A stretch of DNA of 64,000 nucleotides from NCBI GenBank assembly GCA_003164495.1, contig PLTN01000167.1, positions 110,955-174,954 of the forward strand, in the 5' to 3' direction. Shown one piece after another: positions 37,110 through 46,711 of the stretch. A program made the position numbers and the translations under genes. Within the stretch, counting starts at the first letter, position 1. Each line of letters begins with the position of its first letter. This stretch comes from Vulcanimicrobiota bacterium (GTDB lineage: Bacteria; Vulcanimicrobiota; Vulcanimicrobiia; Vulcanimicrobiales; Vulcanimicrobiaceae). The notes below the pieces were generated by a model. That model worked only from the letters and a program-made list of their open reading frames with translations. It searched no databases and was not told the origin of the DNA.

Positions 37110-37898
37110 TTACGAGCGAAAACGATAACCAACGCCGAAAATCGTGATCAAATGGCGCGGGTGCGACGCATCGCGTTCGATTTTCTTCCGAAGGTTCGCG
37201 ACGTGTTTGTCCAACGTGCGGTCGAAAACCGGCGAATCGTGCGTGACCAAATCGAGCACCTGGCTGCGCGTCAGGGTGTGATCCGCATTTGATGCCAACG
37301 CGTCGAGAATTCGGAACTCCGTCGCCGTGAGCTTGACGATGTCGTTACCGCGCAAAACCTGATGCCGGCCGCGATCAATCGTGATGGCGTCGTGCGCGCG
37401 CCGGGAAGACTCCAAGCTGCGGATGCTGCCGCATTCGCAACTCGAGCGCCGCACGAGGGCGCCGATCCGCGCCAGCAACTCGCGTGAACTGCACGGCTTG
37501 CCCAGAAAATCATCCGCTCCGAGCTCGAGAGCGACGATGCGGTCGGTCTCGCCGGCGCGGTCGGAGACGACGATCGTCGGTACGTCGCTTACGCGCCGGA
37601 TTTCGCGCAAGAGGTCGAGCCCGCTACTCGTTGCCAACTGGAGATCGAGCACCATCAGATCTGGTTCCAGGTGCTTCAGGGTCGCGAGTGCGGTCGTTCC
37701 GTCGACAGCGTGCTGCATCGTGAATCCGTCTGCGTCGAGTTGTCCGGAGATCGCATTGAAGGTGTCTGTAGCCGGATCGGCGATGAGTACGGTTCTCTTG
37801 CGCGCGGAAACGTGTGTCTCTTTGGACGAGCCTGACGGACTTGCCGGGATCAACCGTTTGGTGCCGATTGCTGCGCGGAGCGGTCGAGTTCGCATTGG
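37110..37898 (-). CDS. OmpR-type winged-helix response regulator (copy A), start approximate
   Basis: Receiver VLIADPATDTFNAISGQ...PDLMVLDLQLATSSGLDLLREIR; Trans_reg_C IKLTATEFRILDALASNADHTLTRSQVLDLV...VANLRKKIERDASHPRHLITIFGVGYRF. Confidence 0.87.
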   Translation of the reverse strand, partial: PMRTRPLRAAIGTKRLIPASPSGSSKETHVSARKRTVLIADPATDTFNAISGQLDADGFTMQHAVDGTTALATLKHLEPDLMVLDLQLATSSGLDLLREIRRVSDVPTIVVSDRAGETDRIVALELGADDFLGKPCSSRELLARIGALVRRSSCECGSIRSLESSRRAHDAITIDRGRHQVLRGNDIVKLTATEFRILDALASNADHTLTRSQVLDLVTHDSPVFDRTLDKHVANLRKKIERDASHPRHLITIFGVGYRFRS

Positions 37899-37986
37899 CT
37901 TCTCCGGTAGCATGATGTGTGTATATTATGAATATAGCGAGCGCCAGGCACCTTGGACACCCTGTGTATGCTGGGTATTTTCCCGT

Positions 37987-38301
37987 CTATAGCGATGCTA
38001 CAAAGACGGAGACGTCGTCGACTTCTTGCTCCGAAAGTGGTGCCCGATAGAGTTGCGGCATGGGAGGCAACGCGTATTTGATCCAAGCGATGGTCTGCGA
38101 GACGTTCTTATGATAATGCTCGCCCGTCAACTCGGGAGCGAGCCCGCCCTCGCCATGCTGACCATGGCAGGCTTGGCAGTGCATCGCATACACGCGGGCG
38201 CCCCGCTGGGCCGTCCCAGAGGGCTGCCCGCAACCGGCAAGGCATACCGTTGTGAACGCGATCAGAACCAGCGCGTTACGCCATGCCGTTGCGAATCGCA
38301 T
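37987..38301 (-). CDS. c-type cytochrome lipoprotein (single heme)
   Basis: Lipobox LAGC; MHCQACHGQHGEGGLAPEL CxxCH motif. Confidence 0.8.
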   Translation of the reverse strand: MRFATAWRNALVLIAFTTVCLAGCGQPSGTAQRGARVYAMHCQACHGQHGEGGLAPELTGEHYHKNVSQTIAWIKYALPPMPQLYRAPLSEQEVDDVSVFVASL

Positions 38302-38911
38302 AGATCGCCGCCTGCGTGCGTGCCGTTACTTGAATCTTCGAAAAGATCCGCGTGATGTGGTTCTTGACCGTCTTCTCCGCAAGCACGAGTTCGGCGCCGA
38401 TTTCCTTGTTCGAATGACCGGATGCGATCAACCGGATGATCTCGCCCTCGCGAATCGACAATTCGTCTTGCCCCGGGACACCTGCGCGCAAGCGTCGCAA
38501 AAGTTCGCCGGCGAGTCGTGGGTCGAAGTAGGTTTCGCCACGCGCGAGGGATTTGCAGGCACGGACAAATTCGGCCGGTAGCACGTCTTTTACGATATAA
38601 CCGTCGACGCCGCAGGCAACGCAACGCTGCATCGTGGGCTGCAACGCGCTAGACGTTAGAACCGCGATTTTCGTGTGCGGTGAGGCGCGCCGCGAGATCT
38701 CGACGATGACGTTGATCTCGTCGAATGTGTCGAGATCGACCAGCAGCAAATCGGGACTATGGGCAGCGAGCAGCGTCTCGTCGACGTCCCGCATGTCGAC
38801 GAGGACGTCCAACTCGCCGTCGGCAGCCAGTAGCTGGCTGAGTGCTTTACCGATGATAACTTGTTTTGCTACGAGCAAAACCCGCGATCGCTTCGGTTTA
38901 AGGTCGATCAT
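38276..38911 (-). CDS. NarL/FixJ-type response regulator (copy B), atypical receiver
   Basis: Near-duplicate of 36371-37006; C-terminus LAEKTVKNHITRIFSKIQVTARTQAAIYAIRNGMA; receiver RVLLVAKQVII. Confidence 0.87.
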   Translation of the reverse strand: MIDLKPKRSRVLLVAKQVIIGKALSQLLAADGELDVLVDMRDVDETLLAAHSPDLLLVDLDTFDEINVIVEISRRASPHTKIAVLTSSALQPTMQRCVACGVDGYIVKDVLPAEFVRACKSLARGETYFDPRLAGELLRRLRAGVPGQDELSIREGEIIRLIASGHSNKEIGAELVLAEKTVKNHITRIFSKIQVTARTQAAIYAIRNGMA

Positions 38912-39065
38912 TCCGATCAAGTCCTTTCGGTCGAAAAAACGTTGTGAGAAAATATGTGGGGGAAAAAGGGCTGCTCGCCGAGCGAGTGGTTGCAATCAGT
39001 TTAGTATCCGGATGTGCAGGCGATATGAAGTGAATGTGTGCGAACGCGCGAGTTGTGAATGTTGT

Positions 39066-39842
39066 CTAGGCATTCCCATTAAATTGCGAAGGGTGCGCGG
39101 TTCGCGAACAATATCGGTACCCGACGCCGAAGATCGTGATCAAATGACGCGGATGAGAAGCGTTGATCTCGATTTTCTTCCGGAGGTTCGCAACGTGTTT
39201 GTCGAGTGTCCGGTCGAAAAGCGCCGAATCTCGCCCTACCAGATCGAGCAGTTGAACGCGGGTGAGCGTTTGATCCGAATTGCTCGCCAGGGCATCGAGG
39301 ATCCGGAATTCGGTTGCCGTCAGCTTGATCAACTCGTCGCCGTGCTTTACCTGGTGCCGGCCGCGATCGATCGTTATGACATCATGCGTGCCGTGCGATC
39401 CTTGGAGACTGCGGACATTCCCGCAATCGCACCGCGAGCGCCGCATCAATGAAGCGATGCGCGCGAGCAATTCGCGCGGGCTGAACGGTTTAGCGAGAAA
39501 GTCGTCGGCGCCGAGTTCGAGGCCGACGACCCGGTCGGCCTCGTCCGCGCGGGTGGTGACGATGATCGTCGGAACGTCGCTGATGCGACGTATTTCGCGC
39601 AAAACGTCAAGACCCGGGATTTTCCCCAGTTGCGTCTCGAGCAGGATCAGATCAGGCTGGAAGAGTGTGAAAGCCAGGAGCGCTCGTTCTCCGTCAGCGG
39701 CTTGCCGGAGCTCATATCCGTCGGTGCCGAGTTGACCGGAGATCGAATCCATGAGATCCGAGGTCGGGTCGACGACCAAGATAGAAGACGTCGGCACAGC
39801 TGCGTTGCGTTCCGGTAGCGACCGGGGAAGAACTTGCGACAT
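39066..39842 (-). CDS. OmpR-type winged-helix response regulator (copy B), phospho-acceptor position is Glu
   Basis: Paralog of 37110-37898; PDLILLETQLGKIPGLDVLREIRR; FRILDALASNSDQTLTRVQLLDLVGRD. Confidence 0.87.
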   Translation of the reverse strand: MSQVLPRSLPERNAAVPTSSILVVDPTSDLMDSISGQLGTDGYELRQAADGERALLAFTLFQPDLILLETQLGKIPGLDVLREIRRISDVPTIIVTTRADEADRVVGLELGADDFLAKPFSPRELLARIASLMRRSRCDCGNVRSLQGSHGTHDVITIDRGRHQVKHGDELIKLTATEFRILDALASNSDQTLTRVQLLDLVGRDSALFDRTLDKHVANLRKKIEINASHPRHLITIFGVGYRYCSRTAHPSQFNGNA

Positions 39843-39969
39843 ACTCTCCTGAATTCACCTTACGTAGTTGGTGGTATGAAGATATCGAAGATGGCGCGGC
39901 GTGCCTACCCTGTAGATGTATGGTGCCAACGTAATAACGCGAATACTTAACACAGTGGAAAGACGGCCT

Positions 39970-42108
39970 TTAGTTCCCATGTGGCGGCAGCTGCAGCGTC
40001 GGAAAAGAACGGATTCCGCCGGAGAGTTCGCCGTATGGGCCGATCGTGCTGCGATGCGGCTTGGAACGGTTGAAGACTGCGCCGACGATTCGCCGTACGC
40101 CGCCGCCGTATAAGCGCGCGATGGCGCGTTGCGCGGCTTCGGCGTCCGTTTCGTTGGCCGATACGACAAATACCGTACCGTCTGCTCGAGCGCAGATCGC
40201 AGCCGCATCGACGACGGCACCGCACGCCGGGGTATCGATGATAATCGTCGTGTACCGTTCGAGCACGTTCTTTACGAACGCATCGTATTTACTCGACTGC
40301 AGTAAACCGAATGCATGGGGCACTGACGTTCCTGCGGTGATGACGTCGAGTCCGGAGTGTTGCGTATGGCGAATGACGTCTTCGAGTTGAGCCGTCCCCA
40401 CGAGGACGTCGGAAAGGCCGGGTCCGCGGTCGATGTTGAGCTTGGTATGTAGTGAAGGCATCCGAAGATCGGCATCCAGAAGCAGGATGCGTGGCTCGAG
40501 CTCGGCCATCGCGATGGCCGTTTCCAAGGCGATTACGGATTTGCCGTCGCGCGCTTTCGTGCTGGTGAACGCTACGGTGCGCAAGCGTTCCGTCGAGGCG
40601 TAGCGGAGGGCCGTGACGAGCTGGAGGATCGAGTCGATGCGCGCGGCGCGCATCCACTCGGGGAGGGCAACGTTGGGCGGAAGCAACGGGATGCTCGAGA
40701 GGACCGGCAATCGTAAGCGTTCCGTTAAGTCGTCTTCGCTGACGATGCGGCGGTCGAAGCGTTCTGCCAATGCCACACCGGCGATGCCGAGAAAGAGCGC
40801 TAGGACGATGCCGATGCCGAGATTGAGCAGCACGATCGGGTGTTTTTCGTATGCGGCCGGGTCGGCGGGCGATACGATCGCGACGTCGCTGAGCGTCGTC
40901 GACTTGGCGATTTGGGCTTCCCCGAATTTTCCTTGGAGCGCGTCGAACAGGTCTTGGTCGACCTTCGCTTCGCGGGTCAAGCGTGCGAGGGTTGCGGCCT
41001 GCCCGGGCAGTGCCTTGATCGCCGGTTGCAGCGTTTTCCGTTGCCGGGCAACTTCGGTCAGTTGCGCCGTGTCGGATGCGATTTCTGACGAAAGCGTGGC
41101 TTCTTGTTGCGCCAAGGACGTGCGCAGCGGATTCCCGACGCTGCTGTCGCTCGCAACGGTGGTGGTCGGGGTCGACGCCAGCGTCCGTTGAATTTCACGT
41201 TGTTGCGCGATTAAGGCTTGCACGGCGGGATGATGGTCGGTGTACTGTTGCCGGGCGGTTTGGAGCTGCACCTCGACGGTTGCGAGCTGGGCGCGTAACT
41301 GCGCGACCACCGGGTTCACGGCGATTTGCTCGCCGCCGGCCGTGGTCGCGGGCGTCGTCGTCAGCTCGGATCGCACGACGTTGAGTTGCGCGTTGGCTTG
41401 ACGGAGGTCGACTTCGGTCGTCCCGGACTTGACGTCGAGGACGGCCAGGGCGCCGAGAACCGAATTTGTTTGCTGGGTCAGGTCGGCGATTCCGTTCTTC
41501 GCTTGATAACGCATGAGGCTGTCGGCACTCACGCGCATCCGCTGCGAGGCGGACTTCAGTTCGCCGGCGATCGTATCGGCAGCGGCGCCCGCTTGCTCGC
41601 TGATGAGCTCGCGCCGCAGCGCGACGTAACCATCGGCGAGTCCGTTGGCGATGCGCGCCGACTCTTCGGGCGACGACCAGGTTACTGCGGCATCGAGAAT
41701 CGACGTGTTCGGGATCGGTTTGGCCTGAACGTGAGCGAGCAATTGACCCGGCGAAACTTTCAGCCCGAGCTTCGCGATGACGAGCTCGACGGTTTTCGGC
41801 TGACGGAGAATCTCGGCATAGGTTTCCGAGCTCTGCGCGTTCGAGATGTCGAGAATCGCGTTGAGTACCGGAAACTCGGTCTGACCCGCGGAGGCGTTCG
41901 ACCCTCCGCCGCCGGCGATGAACGTCACGTGCGTGGTGTAGGTCTTAGGACTGAGCAAGGTTGAGAAGGCGGTGAGGGCCACGACGACCGCGACGATGGA
42001 AACGAACAACTTGCGCCGGTGCGACAAGATGCTCAGCAAGGCACGCGGCAGGGGCGGTGGCGGCAAGGTCGGTCCCGGGATGGGTGCCGTTAGGGGTAGA
42101 GCGTACAA
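39970..42108 (-). CDS. Wzz-domain polysaccharide chain-length determinant / BY-type tyrosine autokinase
   Basis: N-terminal Wzz TM domain; GNV-R-type periplasmic coiled coil; Walker A TSTKARDGKSVIALETAIAMAELEPRILLLDADLRMP; IIIDTPA. Confidence 0.88.
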   Translation of the reverse strand: MYALPLTAPIPGPTLPPPPLPRALLSILSHRRKLFVSIVAVVVALTAFSTLLSPKTYTTHVTFIAGGGGSNASAGQTEFPVLNAILDISNAQSSETYAEILRQPKTVELVIAKLGLKVSPGQLLAHVQAKPIPNTSILDAAVTWSSPEESARIANGLADGYVALRRELISEQAGAAADTIAGELKSASQRMRVSADSLMRYQAKNGIADLTQQTNSVLGALAVLDVKSGTTEVDLRQANAQLNVVRSELTTTPATTAGGEQIAVNPVVAQLRAQLATVEVQLQTARQQYTDHHPAVQALIAQQREIQRTLASTPTTTVASDSSVGNPLRTSLAQQEATLSSEIASDTAQLTEVARQRKTLQPAIKALPGQAATLARLTREAKVDQDLFDALQGKFGEAQIAKSTTLSDVAIVSPADPAAYEKHPIVLLNLGIGIVLALFLGIAGVALAERFDRRIVSEDDLTERLRLPVLSSIPLLPPNVALPEWMRAARIDSILQLVTALRYASTERLRTVAFTSTKARDGKSVIALETAIAMAELEPRILLLDADLRMPSLHTKLNIDRGPGLSDVLVGTAQLEDVIRHTQHSGLDVITAGTSVPHAFGLLQSSKYDAFVKNVLERYTTIIIDTPACGAVVDAAAICARADGTVFVVSANETDAEAAQRAIARLYGGGVRRIVGAVFNRSKPHRSTIGPYGELSGGIRSFPTLQLPPHGN

Positions 42109-42119
42109 TTTCGTTCTCC

Positions 42120-43001
42120 TCAGAACGGCAGGAACAGGTGGCGGGCAAGCCCGAGGATACCGCCGACGCCGTCGGTCTTCTTCGCGCTTTCGGGAACGTA
42201 AACGACGTCGTCGTCGGTCAGCACGGCGTCGCTCGCCAAGTCGCCGTTCTTGAGCGCGAGATACAGATTCACTTCGGTGACGCGAATTTGACCGTTCGGC
42301 AGCGTGTGCGTGATGTGGATATGATTCAGATCCGCGTTCATGCTCGGACTATTGCCGGCTTTTGCAATCGCCACGGCGAGCCGGTCGCCGGAATTGAGTT
42401 CCACGTCTCCGGGATGATCGACGGCGCCGAAGACGCGGACGCGAAAGACGACTGGTCCCGGGACATAGACGGCCGAGCCGGCCGGAAGAGCGATGTTCTC
42501 CGCGACGTCACCTCGGCGCAGCAAGCCCTCCAGCGAAACTTCTTTGACGTCGTCGCCGATCGAGACGCGCGCCGTCGGAAACGGCCCGGAAATAGGGTTG
42601 AGGCCGCCCGCGGCCGCTATCGCGTCGCTGACGCGCGCACCGGGTGGGACGATGTAGCGTCCCGGCGTCTTCACGTCGCCGAGGACGAGGACGTCATATT
42701 GCGCTTGCGTGTGCAAGGCGACGGTCACCAACGGATGGCGCAGGTAGCGCATGAGACCGAGCGCGATCGCGTCCTGCGTCTGCGTGATCGTTAGTCCCAT
42801 CACGATGATGCGGCCCAACAGCGCCAAACTGATGCTGCCGTCGTTCGAGATGGTGACTTGCTGCGAGAGCGTCGCTTCCGGGTACACCTGAATGTCGAGG
42901 ATGTCCCCGCGTGCAAGCATGGTGTCGGCTCGCGCCGGGGATGGCGAGAGCATGCCGAACGCGACAATCGCCGACAGGATCAATCCGATTCCAAACCTCA
43001 T
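42120..43001 (-). CDS. polysaccharide export protein (Wza-like, Poly_export + SLBB)
   Basis: LARGDILDIQVYPEATLSQQVTISNDGSISLALLGRIIVMGLTITQTQDAI; SLBB-like VLVLGDVKTPGRYIVPPGARVSDAIAAAGG. Confidence 0.88.
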   Translation of the reverse strand: MRFGIGLILSAIVAFGMLSPSPARADTMLARGDILDIQVYPEATLSQQVTISNDGSISLALLGRIIVMGLTITQTQDAIALGLMRYLRHPLVTVALHTQAQYDVLVLGDVKTPGRYIVPPGARVSDAIAAAGGLNPISGPFPTARVSIGDDVKEVSLEGLLRRGDVAENIALPAGSAVYVPGPVVFRVRVFGAVDHPGDVELNSGDRLAVAIAKAGNSPSMNADLNHIHITHTLPNGQIRVTEVNLYLALKNGDLASDAVLTDDDVVYVPESAKKTDGVGGILGLARHLFLPF

Positions 43002-43059
43002 AACGCTACCATCGTAGCCGCTTCAGGTAAGGCAGCGAGCGGGGCCTAGGGCGCCGGGT

Positions 43060-44058
43060 TTAGGGACCAGCAGGCCGTGCTTTGAGCAACGTTCGGAATG
43101 ATTGCAGCGCCGAACGCAGTCGCGGGTAGTACATCCGGCCGGTGCGGGAGTTCGCGGCGCGGGCAAGCGAGCAAACCCAGGCGGCACTCGCGTCCCCTAA
43201 ATCGGCCGCGTCGCGCAAATCCGCCACCGCGTCGTCGAAGCGGCCTTGCCGGAGTGCCCGGACGCCGTCGTTACGTATCTTCGCCGGCAACGCTTTCGTG
43301 AGCGCTCGCGCGAGCGCGTATCCATAGCGCTCGGGAGCGCCGATGACCATGCGCCAAACGCGCCGCTCGGCGGCGGCGCAGGCGGTTTCGTCGGACGTCA
43401 GATTCGAACCGTGCTTGCAGTACACGCTCAACGGCTCTTCGACGGCAACCGCCGTCGCGCGTGCAAACAAGCGCAGCATCAGTTCGAGGTCTTCCGCGCG
43501 CCGCAGCGATTCATCGAAGCCGCCGCAATTCAAGAAGGCCGCTTGCCGGATGGCTAAGGCCGAGGTCGAAATGAAGGCGCGTGAGTGGACCAGCGATAGC
43601 GCCAAGTCGGCACCCGCGAAACGGCGTACGCCGGGAGCAATCTGGTAACCGCGAAGTGCGCGATACGAACGGTCGGTGGTAAACCACGAAGCGCGCGGAG
43701 AAGCCGGATCCTCGAGTGCGTAATCGGTGAAGATCGCCGCTACGTCGGGGCAGTAGCTGGCGGCGGCGGAAACTCGCGCGGTGAATGCCGGCAGCCAGCG
43801 ATCGTCGGCATCGAGGAAGGCAATCCATTCCGAACTCGCGGCCCGGACGCCGGTATTGCGCGCCGCCGACACGCCGGCGTTGCGTTGTCGGATGACGCGT
43901 GCGCCGGCTGCAGCGGCAATCGCCGCGGTGGCGTCCGTCGAGCCGTCGTCCACGACGATGACTTCGGCGGGAGCCTCGAGCTGCGCGGCCACCGATGCGA
44001 GCGTCGCCCCCAAATGCGGCGCCGCGTTATAGGCCGGGATCACGACGGAGATCTTCAT
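43060..44058 (-). CDS. glycosyltransferase family 2
   Basis: ISVVIPAYNAAPHLGATLASVAAQLEAPAEVIVVDDGSTDAT...EWIAFLDADDRW. Confidence 0.9.
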   Translation of the reverse strand: MKISVVIPAYNAAPHLGATLASVAAQLEAPAEVIVVDDGSTDATAAIAAAAGARVIRQRNAGVSAARNTGVRAASSEWIAFLDADDRWLPAFTARVSAAASYCPDVAAIFTDYALEDPASPRASWFTTDRSYRALRGYQIAPGVRRFAGADLALSLVHSRAFISTSALAIRQAAFLNCGGFDESLRRAEDLELMLRLFARATAVAVEEPLSVYCKHGSNLTSDETACAAAERRVWRMVIGAPERYGYALARALTKALPAKIRNDGVRALRQGRFDDAVADLRDAADLGDASAAWVCSLARAANSRTGRMYYPRLRSALQSFRTLLKARPAGP

Positions 44059-44059
44059 C

Positions 44060-45412
44060 TCAACCCGACGGCGCAGGCGCGAGCCGGCCCGCGGCCTCTT
44101 GCGACCGGATGTTTGCGACGACGACGATCAGGATCGGGATCATCCAGGTTTGTTTGACATCCAAGACGTCGATGAAGAGCGCGGCAACGAAGTACCCGAG
44201 CGTTGCCGCTTCGAGTCCGACGCGCAGCCACAGGTCGGGATCCTTGCGTCCGATCGAGCTCAGCTGACGAAACTGAAACCACCACGCGGTCAGGACGAGG
44301 ATTCCGCCGACGATCCCGAGTTCGGTGAACGACTGGACGAACAGATCGTGCGCGGGCCGCGACCAATTGATGTAAAAATGATGTGGTACCGACAGATAGA
44401 CGCTGTTGTAGGCGTCGGGAAATGTGCCGATGCCGCTCCCGATGAGCCAGTGTTGGCGGAAGGCCGCGACGCCGACTTTCCAGATATCGCTGCGGCCGGC
44501 TCCGGTTTCGTCCCCGATGAAACGCTGCCACACGTCGCCCTGCAGCATGCTGATTGCGGCGGCCGCAACGACGAAGAGCCCCGCGACGATGCGTCGGCGC
44601 GCGCGGATCGCGATCCACAATACGACCAGCAGCGCCGCCAGCAGGCCGCCGCGCGAACCGGTCGCGAGAATAGCAACGAATAGGAGCAGAGACAGCGCGG
44701 CACCGGCAATGCGCCACCAGCCGCGCTCGTTGGACGTTGCCGCCGCGATGCAGAGTGCGAACGCAAGAATCAGGCCGGCCGCAAGGTCATTCGGATCGGC
44801 GCGTCCAGTCGCCGTTTTCAGCACGACGCGATCCGCGCCCAACTGAGCTTCGACCGGATGTACGACGAGTGCGTAGGCCGCGATGATCGAACTTGATACG
44901 ACGTTCGCGGCGACGATGATCCGTAAGTCGATGCGCGTCGAGCGCACCAGGGCTACGAGTTCGAACACCAGCACCGCGAGCCCGATCTGCTCGACTTTCT
45001 GAATGGCCATCGATTGATTGGTGGCCCACAGCACGCTGGCGATCATCCAGCCCAACACGACGAACCAGGCAAGTGCGACACGCGGAAGCGCGCGCGGCGA
45101 ACGATCGGCGATCAACGCGATCGATAGGCCGAAGATCGCGGCAAACGCGACGAAACGCGTGAGCGTGGCCCCGCCGCCGCCGATGATCAGCAGCGAGTCG
45201 GCGGGCGCGAGCAGCGCGTAGGTTCCGATCAGCATCGCAACCGGCCACTCCAAGGCCCACCATGTCGCGAGCACACCGCAGCCGACCAGCAGAAGCGCGA
45301 CAAAGAGCGGTACCGTACCAACCAACGGCGACGCTAACGCTACTAGCGCGAACAACAGGAGCACGATCGCGCCGATTCGAAAGCGAGGTATCGACATGAC
45401 GGCGAGTCGCAT
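44060..45412 (-). CDS. O-antigen ligase / polysaccharide polymerase-like membrane protein
   Basis: Multi-TM; Wzy_C-like loop TGSRGGLLAALLVVLWIAI...GSGIGTFPDAYNSVY...HFYINWSRPAHDLFVQSFTELG. Confidence 0.83.
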   Translation of the reverse strand: MRLAVMSIPRFRIGAIVLLLFALVALASPLVGTVPLFVALLLVGCGVLATWWALEWPVAMLIGTYALLAPADSLLIIGGGGATLTRFVAFAAIFGLSIALIADRSPRALPRVALAWFVVLGWMIASVLWATNQSMAIQKVEQIGLAVLVFELVALVRSTRIDLRIIVAANVVSSSIIAAYALVVHPVEAQLGADRVVLKTATGRADPNDLAAGLILAFALCIAAATSNERGWWRIAGAALSLLLFVAILATGSRGGLLAALLVVLWIAIRARRRIVAGLFVVAAAAISMLQGDVWQRFIGDETGAGRSDIWKVGVAAFRQHWLIGSGIGTFPDAYNSVYLSVPHHFYINWSRPAHDLFVQSFTELGIVGGILVLTAWWFQFRQLSSIGRKDPDLWLRVGLEAATLGYFVAALFIDVLDVKQTWMIPILIVVVANIRSQEAAGRLAPAPSG

Positions 45413-45649
45413 GTCGCGAGTATAGTTCAATGCGGCTGCCGTGACTTGAGACGAAGGCCCCGGCGAGTCGGGCCGTTCGTTAGCACACATCGCCGCACAG
45501 TCAGTACGGCGGCTATGCAATGGACACGTACGGCGGTTCCGGTAGCTCGGCGCCGTTCTGGGAATACGAGTCGTTCACGCAGTACAGCTCGTTCGGTCAA
45601 CCGTATCCGGGTACGGCGTTCGCCAACGCGAACGGCTACAGCGGCTATT

Positions 45650-46711
45650 TCAACCCGTCGTATTTGGAATATGCGGGCGGTCCGATTCGCTGGTCGCAGT
45701 TGGCACCGTATGTCGAGGTTCTGGCACCGTGTTACGCACGCGCAGCGTGTTGAGCACGCCGTCAATGGTGCCGATCGCATAACCCAGGTGCAGCGCCGTA
45801 AAGGCGAGCGCCGTCGCTGCAATTGCCGAGCGGTCGCGGCCGGCTGCGACGACCGCTGCGATCGCGCTGCCGGCCGTATACGTGCCGGCACCCGCGGCCA
45901 ATAGGAGGAACGCAGCCGTCGAAAACGGCGCGGCCACGGCGAGCGCCGCGGCCCCGACGAGCGCGGCTGCAGGCGCGAAATGGTACGGTCGCAGGAATTC
46001 GGGATGGCGCTGCGCGACGGCGATCCGCGCCCGGCCGTAGTTACGGTATTGGGCGAACGCCTTTTCCCACGTCGGCCGCGTTTGATAGCGAAAGCGGATC
46101 GAAGCGTCGCGCACCAGGCGCAAGCCGACCGAGCGCAGGCGCCAATTCAGCTCCTCGTCTTCGCCGTATTGCAGCTCGGGATCGAAAGCGCCGACCGCAT
46201 CGAGCGCGGAGCGCCGGTACACGCCGCATTGGATCGTATCGACGTCCGCGCGCGTACGGTGATCCGCATACTGGCTGCCGCCGACGCCGAAGCGCGATGT
46301 GCGCGCCTTCGCGAGGCCCGCGCCGAACGCGGTATCGCCGAATTGTTGCGGAGCGCCGCCTGCACAAGCGATGTTCTCGCCCGAAGAAAGCACTGCCAGC
46401 GAGCGTTCCAGAAAATCCGGTGCGAGAAACGTCCGAGCGTCCACTTTCGCCACGAAGGGCCGCCCGGTCATGGCAAGGCCGAGGTTCAGCGCCGCCGGCA
46501 GGGTCCGGTGTATCCCGTCCGCGATCACCGCGATCCGTGGATCCTGCCGTGCCCGTTCGCGCAAAACGGCGACGGTGCCGTCTGATGAACCGCCGTCGAT
46601 GACGGTCACGGCAACCGGGGCGCTCTGAGCGAGGATCGCATCCAAGCAAGCCTCGATGGCTCGCTCTTCATTGTACGTCGATACGAGGACGTCGACCAAC
46701 GCGCCGTTCAT
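45650..46711 (-). CDS. glycosyltransferase family 2 (ExoA-like) with C-terminal TM region
   Basis: VDVLVSTYNEERAIEACLDAILAQSAPVAVTVIDGGSSDGT...FVAKVDARTFLAPDFLERS. Confidence 0.88.
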   Translation of the reverse strand: MNGALVDVLVSTYNEERAIEACLDAILAQSAPVAVTVIDGGSSDGTVAVLRERARQDPRIAVIADGIHRTLPAALNLGLAMTGRPFVAKVDARTFLAPDFLERSLAVLSSGENIACAGGAPQQFGDTAFGAGLAKARTSRFGVGGSQYADHRTRADVDTIQCGVYRRSALDAVGAFDPELQYGEDEELNWRLRSVGLRLVRDASIRFRYQTRPTWEKAFAQYRNYGRARIAVAQRHPEFLRPYHFAPAAALVGAAALAVAAPFSTAAFLLLAAGAGTYTAGSAIAAVVAAGRDRSAIAATALAFTALHLGYAIGTIDGVLNTLRVRNTVPEPRHTVPTATSESDRPHIPNTTG

